Source of the DNA: Bacillus sp. FJAT-45350
Lineage (GTDB): Bacteria > Bacillota > Bacilli > Bacillales > NISU01
Length of the DNA stretch: 64,000 nucleotides
Direction of reading: 5' to 3'
Assembly (NCBI RefSeq): GCF_002335805.1
Contig: NZ_NISU01000001.1
Span: 1,000,079 to 1,064,078, forward strand
Program-made: the position numbers and the translations under genes
Shown: piece after piece, positions 43,793-53,547 of the stretch
Layout of the letters: the number at the start of each line of letters is the position of its first letter
Numbering within the stretch: position 1 is the stretch's first letter
The notes under the pieces: generated by a model
The model's input: the letters and a program-made list of their open reading frames with translations, nothing else
Database searches by the model: none
Told to the model about the DNA's origin: nothing

Positions 43793-44407
43793 TTAGTACT
43801 TAAATACATGTTGACCAATAACATTAGATGTTTCTCTGGAATCAAGCCAACGACTGGTCGCTATATCAGGATTGTAAAAGAATAATGTATCCTCAGAAAC
43901 TTCTCCCATACCTGTTAACGCAGCTTCTACAGCTTCTATCGATTCTTCGTCAGCTGGCCTGTTAACTTGTCCATTAGCAACAGGTTGAAATTGTCTAGGT
44001 TGATAAATCACTTCTTCAACTGTGTCAGGAAATTGATCGCTTTCTACTCGATTTAATACGACATTGGCTACAGCTACTTTTCCTTCAAAAGGTTCTGTTT
44101 GAGCTTCGGCTCGTACAATTCGAGCTACTAGATCGATTTCTTTTTCTGAAAGACTTATGTAATTCATATGAGCACTTTTCACTTTTACTTCAGGTTGTTT
44201 TTCAATATGTATATTAATTTCCTGACCTGCAAAAATCAAATCAAGGTTCGTAACTTGTGGGTTCGCAATTGCTAATTCTTTTAATGTAAAACCATTGTCT
44301 CGGGCTATCTTTGACATTGTGTCTCCTTCTTGAACCGTATATGCAAAAGTAGATCCAGTAAAACAAAAGGCTGCTAGTAATGTTAACACAAAAATTAGTT
44401 TTTTCAT
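43793..44407 (-). CDS. LysM/SleB-type cell-wall hydrolase
   Basis: A 204-residue exported protein: signal peptide 1-22 (TGSTFA), a LysM domain at about 23-68 (YTVQEGDTMSKIARDNGFTLKELAIANP), then a Hydrolase_2 (SleB/CwlJ) domain from about 90 with catalytic Glu in RAEAQTEPFEGKVAVANVVLNRV and a final GQHVFKY. It is close to the spore cortex-lytic SleB and YkvT type enzymes that act on muramic lactam peptidoglycan. The overall size is shorter than SleB. Confidence 0.9.
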   Translation of the reverse strand: MKKLIFVLTLLAAFCFTGSTFAYTVQEGDTMSKIARDNGFTLKELAIANPQVTNLDLIFAGQEINIHIEKQPEVKVKSAHMNYISLSEKEIDLVARIVRAEAQTEPFEGKVAVANVVLNRVESDQFPDTVEEVIYQPRQFQPVANGQVNRPADEESIEAVEAALTGMGEVSEDTLFFYNPDIATSRWLDSRETSNVIGQHVFKY

Positions 44408-44704
44408 TTGTATCCTCCTAGTAAACTTAGCTTTTAATAGCTTTTGATATAACTTATCCCTATGAATGAAGATCCAAGAATAGTATTACAATTTGTTTAC
44501 AAAGGAGTTTTAATAGGATGGTTAAAAGTTTTTTTATATCTGATAGTTTTCTATTGGTTCAAGAATCATCTTTTAAAATTTCTTATCACATATTGGCAGT
44601 TATCATCTTATAGATGATATAATCTAGATGTTTTTTGAATATTTTGCGTTTGTTCATGTAATCGGGTTGATAAATATAATTAGGTTTATTGGGAGGAAGA
44701 AACT
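44408..44704. other. intergenic region with a weak candidate peptide
   Basis: A 31-codon frame ATG 44518-44613 has AAAGGAG 11 bases upstream, but no recognisable features. The dyad TATCATCT/AGATGATA (44601-44619) lies at its end. I treat the region as regulatory sequence for the oxidoreductase gene. Confidence 0.3.
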
Positions 44705-45706
44705 ATGTCAAATAGTAACATACCAGTTTCAGTGTTAAATTTAGTTCCAGTTCGTAAAGGGGAGGGGGATAAAGAAGCAATTGATGCCATGGTTGACTTG
44801 GCGCAAGCAACAGAGAAGATGGGATACTCACGCTATTGGATTGCTGAGCATCATAATGCAGCGGCTCTGGTTAGTTCTGCAACGTCTATATTAATCAAAC
44901 ATACGTTGGAGAATACGGAAAAAATCCGAGTCGGTTCTGGTGGGATTATGTTACCGAACCATTCACCTTTAATTGTCGCAGAACAATTTGGAACATTGGA
45001 AACGATTTATCCTAAGCGAGTTGACTTAGGTCTTGGAAGGGCACCGGGTACTGATATGTCAACGGCAAATGCACTTAGACGCTCTCAGCACGAATCTGTC
45101 TATACATTTCCTCAGGATGTGAACGATTTACTTAGATATTTCGGTCCTGAAGAGAAGCAAGAGTTTGTAAAAGCATTTCCTGGTGTAGGAAGGAATGTTC
45201 CACTCTATATTCTTGGCTCGTCAACAGAATCAGCAATCTTAGCAGCAAAACTAGGTTTACCATATGCGTTCGCGTCTCATTTTGCACCAACGTATTTAGG
45301 TGAAGCACTTTCTATTTATCGCAACAACTTCAAGCCTTCTGAATATTTAGATGAGCCATATGTGATCACATGTCTCGGAGTAGTAGCAGCTGAAACAGAT
45401 GAGGAAGCCGAATTCGAGGCTACAACAATGCTACAACGCTCGTTATACATGACCCGTCGTGGCCGCCATCCGTTATACCCACCGGTTGAGAATATGGACG
45501 ATTTATGGAATGAATCGGAAAAACAAATGGTGTTAGCTAAGCACCGAATGACATTAGTAGGAAGTAAAGATTCAATCCGTACACAATTGAAGGAATTTCA
45601 AGCTAGATACAATGCTGATGAAGTTATGGCTGTCACGTACATTTATGACCGCGACAAACAAAAGAGATCTTATGAGATATTGAAAGAAGTAGTGGATGGA
45701 AAATAG
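44705..45706 (+). CDS. LLM-class flavin-dependent oxidoreductase
   Basis: A 333-residue luciferase-like monooxygenase (bacterial luciferase alpha fold): [57 protein letters not shown] and [26 protein letters not shown]. It uses reduced FMN and oxygen on an unknown substrate. Orthologues such as YwcH/YhbW-type proteins are common in Bacillus. GGGAGG precedes the start. Single gene. Confidence 0.9.
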   Translation: MSNSNIPVSVLNLVPVRKGEGDKEAIDAMVDLAQATEKMGYSRYWIAEHHNAAALVSSATSILIKHTLENTEKIRVGSGGIMLPNHSPLIVAEQFGTLETIYPKRVDLGLGRAPGTDMSTANALRRSQHESVYTFPQDVNDLLRYFGPEEKQEFVKAFPGVGRNVPLYILGSSTESAILAAKLGLPYAFASHFAPTYLGEALSIYRNNFKPSEYLDEPYVITCLGVVAAETDEEAEFEATTMLQRSLYMTRRGRHPLYPPVENMDDLWNESEKQMVLAKHRMTLVGSKDSIRTQLKEFQARYNADEVMAVTYIYDRDKQKRSYEILKEVVDGK

Positions 45707-45843
45707 CAAGAAAAGTTAAGTAGGAGGGAGCGCTAGTAAACCGCTCTCTTGACTATTCTCAATGAAAATAGGTAGACGTTATCTAACCAAAAAATAGTGC
45801 TTGTCTACGAAACATCTATTATAATAATAGTATAGGTGATAAC

Positions 45844-46071
45844 GTGGAGAAGCAAATTCTTGATTTACTTACTGAAATGAGTAAAGAAATGAAAAGTATG
45901 AAATCACAAATGCATAATCGATTTGATACTATTCAATCAAAGCTCGAAGGTGTTGGAGGGCTGTTTGAATTAACTAATGAATCAAGAATTACTGACGTAG
46001 ACTTTATCGCTGACAAGGTAAATAAACTAGAGAGAGAACTATATATACTAAAAAATAAAAGTAATAACTAG
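45844..46071 (+). CDS. small coiled-coil protein
   Basis: A 75-residue protein starting at GTG after AGGTGA. Residues 1-40 and 55-73 are charged heptad-like helices (MSKEMKSMKSQMHNRFDTIQSKLEG), with a short break. Similar small coiled-coil proteins occur next to membrane complexes in Bacilli, but no partner is apparent here. A short GGGTGCTGAGGCACTC-T6 terminator follows. Confidence 0.6.
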   Translation: MEKQILDLLTEMSKEMKSMKSQMHNRFDTIQSKLEGVGGLFELTNESRITDVDFIADKVNKLERELYILKNKSNN

Positions 46072-46252
46072 GGTGCTGAGGCACTCTTTTTTGTTACAGG
46101 TAGGTTTCGCAGTACCAGATTAAAGAATTTTCAAGAACGGTAATGGATATTATTTTGGTTATAATTTTAAATGGGAAGGGATCGGAAATCCCACGATTGA
46201 AAAAGTGTGGGTATATTGTCTAATTTCCTAAAGAAGAAAGAGGAAGAATAGA

Positions 46253-46801
46253 ATGAAAAAGAGGTTGATATTATCTACAATATTCGTATGTATTATTATT
46301 TTATCAGCGAAAATTTATTTTGATACGAATGAATTCAAAGTAAATACTGTCCAATTTCAAACAAAGATAATTCCTAGTAATTCTGAATTCACTGTTTTAC
46401 AAATTAGTGATTTACATAATAAAGTTTTTGGAGTTAACAATGAAAAATTAATTAATACCGTGGAAAACCTTGACGCAGACATTATTGTGATAACAGGAGA
46501 CCTTATTGATAGGAGCACAGATGATTTTAAACATGTTTTTTCTCTTATTGAGAATATAACAACCATTAATCAAAAGGTTTTCTTTGTATCTGGTAACCAT
46601 GAGTGGGGTAACTCTTATACTAGTGATTTTATAAAAGGTCTTCGAGAGCGAAATATTACTATTTTAAACAATGAAAATACTCAAATTACGATAAGAGATG
46701 TTACCATTAACTTAGCTGGGTTGGACGATGCCTCAACAAATCATGAAAATGTAGAAGAAGCATTTAATGGAATAAATCAAGAGCTATATACTTTTATATA
46801 A
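46253..46801 (+). pseudogene. truncated membrane-anchored metallophosphoesterase
   Basis: N-terminal membrane helix (4-20), then calcineurin-like metallophosphoesterase motifs DLHNK (the D-x-H), GDLIDR and SGNHEWG, i.e. the first three of the five metal-binding motifs. The chain stops after 182 residues at YTFI, where the family continues with an LSHxP and a GHTHGGQ motif. The two lost His ligands make activity unlikely. Similar to YkuE-type enzymes. A hairpin and a family B repeat follow directly, marking the deletion side. Confidence 0.8.
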
Positions 46802-46856
46802 AAGATAAATAAAACGAGAGCGATAGCAGCATAAAGCTATCGCCTTCTTCAATTGA

Positions 46857-46913
46857 GGGGTCAGTCCACCTGTAATTTAACGCGTTAGCAAAGTGGGGGA
46901 CTGACCCCACTTT
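46857..46913. repeat. family B 57-bp palindromic repeat, full copy
   Basis: GGGGTCAGTCCACC, TTTAACGCGTTAG linker, AAAGTGGGGGACTGACCCC and ACTTT. It lies just after the truncated phosphoesterase. Confidence 0.85.
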
Positions 46914-47002
46914 GCTTATAAATAAATTCTATGTTTACATTTAGTATATAACAATATATAGTAATAGTTACATAAAGCATAACTAAATATTGTGATTTGC
47001 GG

Positions 47003-47203
47003 AATAATAGGTGTCTATGTTAGTAGACTTAATAGGGAATCTGGTGAAAGTCCAGAACTGTCCCCGCAACTGTAAGTGTGGATGAAATGAGATAAACCAC
47101 TGTATAAGTAACTTAAAGGTGCTTGTATGGGAAGGCTCAGAGTAAGAAGAAGCACAAGTCAGGAGACCTGCCGATTTATTCCAAAAAGTTTCATTTCTTC
47201 GGG
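47003..47203 (+). promoter_or_regulatory. cobalamin riboswitch
   Basis: The element has the conserved GGTG-AAAGTCC and CCCCGCAACTGTAA core, and the B12 box AGTCAGGAGACCTGCC (47157-47172), in the right order. It binds adenosylcobalamin or a related form and sits 5' of the ribonucleotide reductase operon. Confidence 0.95.
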
Positions 47204-47280
47204 GGGTGAGAAGTCGAAACGGTACAGTAGGGGTATTTATCTTTCCTTATTTTTCTTTATGTACCGTTTATATTCCAATT

Positions 47281-47308
47281 ACTCTTCCGATTTCGGAGGA
47301 GTTTTTTT
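47281..47308 (+). terminator. riboswitch-controlled terminator
   Basis: ACTCTTCCG/CGGAGGAGT stem (one G-U) with seven T, 80 bases after the B12 box and upstream of the first gene. An AACGGTAC/GTACCGTT dyad (about 47217-47273) can act as an intermediate helix. Transcription would stop when cobalamin is bound. Confidence 0.85.
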
Positions 47309-47426
47309 GTTGTCAACAAACTTTAAAATCTTTCATGTTGGATAAGTGAAAGCATATTCGCACTCTGCTTTACAGGTTTTGTTTTTTATAAAAAACGTCA
47401 ACTATTGAAAATTAAAGGAGAAATAT

Positions 47427-49712
47427 ATGAGTATACCAACTGATTCTGAACAACGTTCTACTGTTATTGCTGCTATACAAGAAGTGACTAATAAATACGG
47501 AATTAATGCAAAAGAATTACTAGATAGGATAAAGGATGTAGATGAAGAGGATGCCAACCAACAATCGTTATTATATGCCCTACATCATATATCTATTGAC
47601 CAACCGAATTGGACGTTTTTAGCATCGAAACTCTATTTGAATGAATTGTATAAAAAAGCTTCTGAAAGCCGTGGGTATGATCCTTCACAAAAATACGGTG
47701 ATTTCTATCAACTTATAAAATTATTAACTGAAAAAGGAATATACTCACCGAGTCTATTCGGTTCTTACAGTTTCGAAGAGGTCGATGAGTTAATGACTGT
47801 AATAGAGTCAACACGTGATAACTTATTTAATTTCATTGGACTATTTTTACTGGCAGACAGGTATCTAGCTAGAGACCATGAGAAACATATATTTGAGTTA
47901 CCACAAGAGCGATTTATGATTATTGCGATGACTTTAATGCAACAAGAATCAAAAGAAAAGCGACTATCACTAGTAAAAGAAGCTTACTGGGCATTAAGTA
48001 ATTTATATATGACGGTAGCTACTCCTACGTTAGCAAATGCAGGAAAGAGCTTCGGTCAATTGTCATCATGTTTCATTGATACAGTTGATGACTCATTAGA
48101 TAGCATTTATTTAAATAACTGGGACAATGCGAGATTAAGTAAAGATGGTGGGGGAATAGGCATTTATTACGGAAAAGTCCGTGCGTTAGGTTCAGATATT
48201 AAGAGCTTTAAAGAAAACTCTTCAGGAGTAGTACCATGGATTCGACTAGTAAATGACACTGCTGTTAGTGTTGATCAATTAGGTCAACGTCAAGGAGCAA
48301 TCGCTGTTTACCTTGATTTGTTTCATAAAGATATTATGAATGGATTTTTAGATTTAAAAACTAATAACGGTGATGAGCGTCGAAAGGCACATGATATTTT
48401 TACAGGTGTGACAGTTCCTGATTTATTTATGGAAAAACTACAGGAAGTTGATGATAGTGGAAAAAGTATCGGGTACTGGTCGACATTTTGTCCTCATCAA
48501 GTAAAGCAAATCATGGGATGGAAAGATGATAAGGGGAAGGCATTAGGGTTAGAAGACTTTTTTGATGATACAGGTAGAAAATATTTTACAGAAAAATATG
48601 AAGAAGCAGTAAATCATCCGTTACTTCCACGTAAAACATACCGAGCGATGGACGTAATGAAGCGAATTATGGTTGCTCAATTAGAAACGGGTACGCCATA
48701 TATGTTCTATAGAGACGAAGTAAATCGCCAAAATCCGAATAAGCACATCCTTGGAAAAGGGCGCACTTCAATCTTTTGTAGCAATTTATGTACTGAAATT
48801 ACGCAAAATATGTCCGCAACTCAGATTGTAAAGGAATATCAAGATGAGGACGGAAACATTGTGATTGTCCGTAAGCCGGGTGATTTTGTCGTTTGTAATT
48901 TATCATCAATTCACCTTCCGAATGCTGTAAAAGCTAATGTGCTAGGACGCTTAATTCCTATTCAAATGAGAATGCTAGATAATGTAATTGATCTGAATAC
49001 GATAACGGTGGGACAAGCACAAATAACGAATAAAAAATTTCGTGCAGTTGGATTAGGAACATTTGGCTGGCATCATTTGCTTGCTACCAAAGGGATACAT
49101 TGGGAGTCTAAGGAAGCGGTTCAATATGCAGATGAGCTTTATGAAACAATAGCATATTACACAATTCAAAGCTCAATGGAGTTAGCTAAAGAAAAAGGTG
49201 CTTATAGTCAATTCGAGGGGTCCGAATGGCATACTGGAGATTATTTTCAAAGAAAAGGTTATGAATCAAAACAATGGTTGAACTTACTTGAGGAAGTTCG
49301 CGTAAATGGGGTGCGGAACGGCTGGATGATGGCGGTTGCTCCTAACTCTTCCACAGCGAAAATAGGTGGCTCAACTGATGGTATTGATCCTTTATATGCT
49401 GTTGAATATGCTGAGGAAAAGAAAAACTTTAAGTTCATAGTGACAGCACCAGAACTAACTCATACCACGTATCCTTATTATAAAAAAGCAAGATATGAAT
49501 TAGACCAACGGTGGAGTATTAAACAAAATGCAAGTAGGCAAAGGCATATTGACCAATCGATTAGCTTTAATCTTTATGTACGCCATAATATAAAAGCAAT
49601 CGACTTACTAAATCTTCATCTAGAGGCTTGGAAGCAAAAATTAAAGACGACTTACTATGTTCGAAGTACTTCACAATCTGAAATAGATGAATGTCAAGCT
49701 TGTCATAGTTAG
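47427..49712 (+). CDS. class I ribonucleoside-diphosphate reductase, large subunit
   Basis: A 761-residue class I R1 protein that reduces ribonucleotides. Substrate-site Cys is near C215 (QLSSCFIDT), the radical-site NLCTEI with Cys and Glu follows in the 400s (FCSNLCTEI), then GLGTFGWHHL, AVAPNSSTAKI, and the C-terminal redox pair CQAC that shuttles electrons. The N-terminal ATP-cone segment is not evident, so allosteric control by dATP may be absent as in class Ib. AAAGGAG precedes ATG 47427. The gene sits behind a cobalamin riboswitch. Confidence 0.92.
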   Translation: MSIPTDSEQRSTVIAAIQEVTNKYGINAKELLDRIKDVDEEDANQQSLLYALHHISIDQPNWTFLASKLYLNELYKKASESRGYDPSQKYGDFYQLIKLLTEKGIYSPSLFGSYSFEEVDELMTVIESTRDNLFNFIGLFLLADRYLARDHEKHIFELPQERFMIIAMTLMQQESKEKRLSLVKEAYWALSNLYMTVATPTLANAGKSFGQLSSCFIDTVDDSLDSIYLNNWDNARLSKDGGGIGIYYGKVRALGSDIKSFKENSSGVVPWIRLVNDTAVSVDQLGQRQGAIAVYLDLFHKDIMNGFLDLKTNNGDERRKAHDIFTGVTVPDLFMEKLQEVDDSGKSIGYWSTFCPHQVKQIMGWKDDKGKALGLEDFFDDTGRKYFTEKYEEAVNHPLLPRKTYRAMDVMKRIMVAQLETGTPYMFYRDEVNRQNPNKHILGKGRTSIFCSNLCTEITQNMSATQIVKEYQDEDGNIVIVRKPGDFVVCNLSSIHLPNAVKANVLGRLIPIQMRMLDNVIDLNTITVGQAQITNKKFRAVGLGTFGWHHLLATKGIHWESKEAVQYADELYETIAYYTIQSSMELAKEKGAYSQFEGSEWHTGDYFQRKGYESKQWLNLLEEVRVNGVRNGWMMAVAPNSSTAKIGGSTDGIDPLYAVEYAEEKKNFKFIVTAPELTHTTYPYYKKARYELDQRWSIKQNASRQRHIDQSISFNLYVRHNIKAIDLLNLHLEAWKQKLKTTYYVRSTSQSEIDECQACHS

Positions 49713-49725
49713 AGGAGGAGAAACG

Positions 49726-50772
49726 ATGAATGGACAAAACGCTTTAACAAAAATTAAATTACTAAACACAGAGTATCCAAATAGATCAACAGGAATTGTA
49801 AATGGTCGGTCATCAGGGATATTAAATTGGAACGATATTGCGTATCCACAAATGTATGATTTCTATCATGTGTTATTATCCAACTTTTGGAAGGCACAAG
49901 AAATTAATATGCAAGATGATATTAAACAATGGAATCAATTATCATCGAAAGAGCAAGATACATTTTTGAGAATTAACACACAATTAGCATCACTTGATAG
50001 TCTTCAGACACCAACGATGACTCATGTGATGGACTATGTGACAGATCCTAGCTTTAAAGCAATATTTGCTGTTATTTCACAGCAAGAAGCGGTCCACAAT
50101 GAATCTTATTCTTATATATTAAGTTCTCTCGTCCCTTTAGATGAGCAAATTGAACGTTTTAATCAAGCAAAAGATGATCCATTAGTACAAAAACGTAATG
50201 AACTGATTTTAGAATCTTATGAAGCATTTCGTCTTAACCCGAATTTGAAAAACTTGTTATATCTATGTGTAAACTCAATTAATTTAGAAGGTATTTATTT
50301 TTATGCTGGCTTTGCCTTTTTCTATCATCTTGCTCGACAGCAAAAGATGCTTAAAACAAGTACAATGATTAGTTATATTCAACGAGATGAAATGCAACAT
50401 GCGTATTTTATTTCTCAATTTATTAGGATTTTATTGTCTGAAAACCCTGAGCTGAATAATGAGGAGAATAGGCAATATATCTATCAAACTATCGCACATG
50501 CTGTAGAGCTAGAAAAAGAATGGGCTCATATCATCCTATTAGACATAGAAGGTATTGATTTATCAGAATTTGATCACTATGTGGAATATTTAGCTAACAA
50601 GCGATTTCGTCAGTTAGGGTTAGCAAATTACTTTGAAGAGCGTGACAATCCAATGCCTTGGATTCATATATTTAGTGATGAAATGATGAATGATACGAAG
50701 TCAGATTTCTTTGAACAAAAATCAAGAACCTATACAAAAGTCAGCCATTCGAACGGATTTGATGAATTATAA
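49726..50772 (+). CDS. class I ribonucleoside-diphosphate reductase, small (radical) subunit
   Basis: A 348-residue R2 protein. Metal ligands are D91, E121, H124 and E188, E222, H225, and the radical tyrosine is Y128 in NESYSY, all in register with known R2 chains. It makes the tyrosyl or metal radical for the large subunit. Start ATG 49726 with GAGGAGGAG upstream. It ends one base before the flavodoxin start, i.e. a tightly coupled operon. Confidence 0.92.
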   Translation: MNGQNALTKIKLLNTEYPNRSTGIVNGRSSGILNWNDIAYPQMYDFYHVLLSNFWKAQEINMQDDIKQWNQLSSKEQDTFLRINTQLASLDSLQTPTMTHVMDYVTDPSFKAIFAVISQQEAVHNESYSYILSSLVPLDEQIERFNQAKDDPLVQKRNELILESYEAFRLNPNLKNLLYLCVNSINLEGIYFYAGFAFFYHLARQQKMLKTSTMISYIQRDEMQHAYFISQFIRILLSENPELNNEENRQYIYQTIAHAVELEKEWAHIILLDIEGIDLSEFDHYVEYLANKRFRQLGLANYFEERDNPMPWIHIFSDEMMNDTKSDFFEQKSRTYTKVSHSNGFDEL

Positions 50773-50773
50773 A

Positions 50774-51226
50774 ATGAAAGTAGCGATCATTTATACGTCA
50801 ATTACTGGAAATACACGCGAGCTAAGTACAATCATTTACCAATTGTTTAGAGAAGTTACTTCGTGTGTATCCTTGCATCCAATTCAAGAGTTTCAACTAT
50901 CAAACATTGACCAATATGATGGTATTGTCATTGGTACGTATACATGGGGAGACGGGAATATCCCTCAAGAAATGGAACCTCTTTATGAAGCTATTGAAAG
51001 AAAGGATTTGCGACCTGTACCAACGGGGGTATTTGGTACTGGTGATCGTTTTTATCCTAATTATTGTGGGGCTGTAGACCGATTTCGGGATATGTTGTTT
51101 GTTCAAACAGAACTGGCTGTAACGTTAAAGGTAGAATTATCGCATCAAGAAAAAGATATGCACCGTTGTAGAAAATTCGTGGACTTGTTCTTACAACGGT
51201 GCGATGCAAAGCTCGGTGCATATTGA
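50774..51226 (+). CDS. flavodoxin (NrdI-like role)
   Basis: A 150-residue flavodoxin. FMN phosphate loop TSITGNTRE at about 8-16; the isoalloxazine loops TYTWGDGNIPQE and FGTGDRFYPNY follow. It is larger than typical NrdI and reads as a short-chain flavodoxin, but its place one base after the R2 gene suggests that it supplies electrons for manganese or iron cofactor assembly in R2, the job of NrdI. The start is ATG 50774; a frame extending upstream lies inside R2 and is rejected. Confidence 0.88.
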   Translation: MKVAIIYTSITGNTRELSTIIYQLFREVTSCVSLHPIQEFQLSNIDQYDGIVIGTYTWGDGNIPQEMEPLYEAIERKDLRPVPTGVFGTGDRFYPNYCGAVDRFRDMLFVQTELAVTLKVELSHQEKDMHRCRKFVDLFLQRCDAKLGAY

Positions 51227-51273
51227 ATGGAGTAAGGATTACTTCCTTTTCTATCCATAAAGGAGAATTATCG

Positions 51274-51855
51274 ATGAATTCTATTAAAATTATTACTGAC
51301 GTAGAAAATGTAAGGTATTATTTAAACCACTGTGAATTTCACCCATTGTTAAATCGTTTTAGAGAGGCAGAAGAGCAGCAAAAAGCGTTGACTCAAATAA
51401 TAAAAAATGAGGGGACAATGTGTATTGCTATTGATAATCGTACCATTGCTGGTTATACACTCATTGTTCATCCTGAGGAAAATGAACGGTGGAGTTACTT
51501 AGATTATATAAGAATACTTGGAGTACTTGAGGTCGCACCACCATATCGTGGACAGGGTATCGCAAAAAAGGTTGTAAATGGCATACTTGAAGATAAATCC
51601 TTAGAGAACTACATCATTTTATCATTAGAATATGCCTGGCATTGGGATTTAAAGATGGTGGAAGGAAATATTGAAACATATAAGGAGTTATTGAAAGGTG
51701 TTTTACATACAGGTGGGTTTAAAGAAACAATCACAGATGAACCAGATATTGCCCAGTATCAGCATAATTTTTTAATGGCGAGGTTTGGAGAAAAAATCAC
51801 CCCTGACCAGGTTAATGAATTTATGAGAATAGCAAATCTGAATTCAATATTTTAA
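51274..51855 (+). CDS. AcuA-like GNAT acetyltransferase
   Basis: A 193-residue GNAT protein whose core LEVAPPYRGQGIAKKVV carries the acetyl-CoA pyrophosphate loop. The flanking ERWSYLDYIRILG, ENYIILSLEYAWHWDLK and DEPDIAQ segments match the pattern of AcuA, the Bacillus acetyltransferase that modifies acetyl-CoA synthetase. Genes acuB/acuC and acs are not present nearby. It follows the RNR operon by 47 bases, with its own GGAG. The target protein is unknown. Confidence 0.8.
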   Translation: MNSIKIITDVENVRYYLNHCEFHPLLNRFREAEEQQKALTQIIKNEGTMCIAIDNRTIAGYTLIVHPEENERWSYLDYIRILGVLEVAPPYRGQGIAKKVVNGILEDKSLENYIILSLEYAWHWDLKMVEGNIETYKELLKGVLHTGGFKETITDEPDIAQYQHNFLMARFGEKITPDQVNEFMRIANLNSIF

Positions 51856-51865
51856 GTTTGTTTCG

Positions 51866-51902
51866 GTGTCCCAAAAGGTCTTTTTTCACCTTTGGGACAC
51901 CA
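51866..51902. terminator. hairpin after acetyltransferase gene
   Basis: GGTGTCCCAAAAGGT/ACCTTTGGGACACC stem with a T-rich loop. There is no T run after it, so its terminator strength is unclear. Confidence 0.55.
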
Positions 51903-51925
51903 TTACTATTGTTAACACTCAGTAT

Positions 51926-52201
51926 TTATTCGCCTTCAATGTCATCCAATTCTTTATCAAATGCCGCAGATACCTTATCAAATTCTTCGTCGCTCTCGAT
52001 CGCAGTTAAATCACCGTCATTATCAACTTTTAAAAAGAAAAGATCAATGCCTTCATCGTTCTCTACTTTCAAATCTTCCACAAAACTTACCGCTACATAG
52101 TCGATATTATCAATTGTTAAGGCAGCTAAAACCTCAACTTCTTGTTCCTCATCATTTTCATCACCAATTGTAAAAACTTCGCCTATTTCGACTTTTTCCA
52201 T
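51926..52201 (-). CDS. DUF1292 protein
   Basis: A 91-residue, very acidic protein with EVFTIGDENDEEQEVEVLAALTIDNIDYVAV, the DUF1292 strand pattern, and a Glu/Asp-rich tail. Members are small and widespread in Firmicutes, often beside the Holliday junction resolvase YrrK/YrzL genes, but not here. Function unknown. Confidence 0.8.
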   Translation of the reverse strand: MEKVEIGEVFTIGDENDEEQEVEVLAALTIDNIDYVAVSFVEDLKVENDEGIDLFFLKVDNDGDLTAIESDEEFDKVSAAFDKELDDIEGE

Positions 52202-52599
52202 AATGTACAGCTCCTATCATTTATAGTGAATGTCTTAGTCTCAATCATTATCTTCTCATATGCATTAATTTAAACCTCGAAAATTGAATTTGGGGGTTAA
52301 AGCAGAATGAATGGTTTACAGGGTAATGTTGGAAACTACTATAACTCTACCAATGTAAAGGAACACTAAAGGGATTTCTAAGTGTTGAATAGTTAAAAAT
52401 ATTATAGACGTACCTTTAACATATCTTTTTTTGCATATATTTTTTAGTTAGTTTCTTTTTGTTCGTTTGTACGATGAAAAAGTTTGAGGAGATATAATCA
52501 CACACTCCGTTAGTGATCTAATCATTACATTTGTAACTACTCCAATTATAGAAGAAACAATTATGATGATAATAAGAAGAAATTCAAGGAGGATGTTGT
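52202..52599. other. intergenic region before the ABC exporter operon
   Basis: About 400 AT-rich bases with no convincing gene; the longest frame (about 20 codons near 52308) has a weak ribosome binding site only. It includes T-rich runs at 52425-52470. Promoter of the ABC operon is probably within 52470-52590. No operator is identified. Confidence 0.4.
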
Positions 52600-53544
52600 A
52601 TGGCAATTGTTCATATGAAAAATATAGTGAAAAGATACGGGGCTCATTTGGCTCTTGATAATGTGGAACTAGATATTGGAGAAGGGGAAATCCTCGGTTT
52701 ATTAGGTCCGAATGGTGCCGGTAAAACGACCTTAATTCATGCTTTAGCAGGGATTATTGGCTTCGATTCTGGGGATATCACTGTATTTGGCAAGGAACAG
52801 CAATCTAATTTACTAGAAATAAAGAAGCAAATCGGACTGGTAACACAAGATATCACCGTTTTTACAGACTTAAGTGCAAGAGAAAACCTAGAGTTTTTTG
52901 GAGGTATATATGGTTTAAAGGGAGATAAATTAAATAAACAAATAGATGATACGTTGGAATTTGTTGGACTCTCGGAACACGCCCGAAAGCTTCCTACGAA
53001 ATTTTCTGGAGGAATGCAAAGAAGATTAAACATCGCCTGTGCCCTCGTTCATAGACCGAAGTTCCTTATAATGGATGAACCAACAGTAGGGATTGATCCC
53101 CAATCCAGGAACCATATATTAGAAACAATTAAACGATTGAATGAGCAAGGGACAACAATTCTGTATACGACCCATTACATGGAAGAAGTTCAAAGCCTTG
53201 CCTCGCGTGTTGTTATTATGGACCAAGGACATATCATTGCCGAGGGAACAATCAATGAGTTAGTAAAAAAAATTCAACATGAAGAAAAAATTAATATGGA
53301 GGTTGCAGAACCAACCGAGCTCTTATTAGAAAAACTTCGTAAGTTGGATGGGGTAAAACAAGTTTTCCAAAGCGGTAAGGAAATTCATATCATTTCCCAA
53401 GTAGGGGCAGGAAACCTGGACCGTGCTCTTTTCATTGCCAGGGACTTTGGTGGAATTCACTCTGTTTCAGCAGAAAAACCAACCTTAGAAGATGTATTCT
53501 TAACACTTACTGGGAAACGTCTACGTGATGGAGGGGAGGAATAA
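52600..53544 (+). CDS. ABC transporter ATP-binding protein
   Basis: A 314-residue ATPase: Walker [11 protein letters not shown]-loop TQDITVF, signature FSGGMQRRLN, Walker B FLIMDEPT, H-loop TTHYMEE. The extra C-terminal domain of ABC-2 exporters follows (about 220-310). Two permeases and a two-component system follow in the same order as the linearmycin-resistance operon lnrLMN-JK of B. subtilis, but the permeases are about half as long, so the orthology is not claimed. Substrate likely an antibiotic or lipid. Confidence 0.93.
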   Translation: MAIVHMKNIVKRYGAHLALDNVELDIGEGEILGLLGPNGAGKTTLIHALAGIIGFDSGDITVFGKEQQSNLLEIKKQIGLVTQDITVFTDLSARENLEFFGGIYGLKGDKLNKQIDDTLEFVGLSEHARKLPTKFSGGMQRRLNIACALVHRPKFLIMDEPTVGIDPQSRNHILETIKRLNEQGTTILYTTHYMEEVQSLASRVVIMDQGHIIAEGTINELVKKIQHEEKINMEVAEPTELLLEKLRKLDGVKQVFQSGKEIHIISQVGAGNLDRALFIARDFGGIHSVSAEKPTLEDVFLTLTGKRLRDGGEE

Positions 53545-53547
53545 ATA

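Noticed and set aside
18053-46913. CRISPR array suggested by repeated GGGGTCAGTCCCCC
   Set aside because: Copies are thousands of bases apart, not regularly spaced, and no cas gene is present; they are dispersed palindromes.
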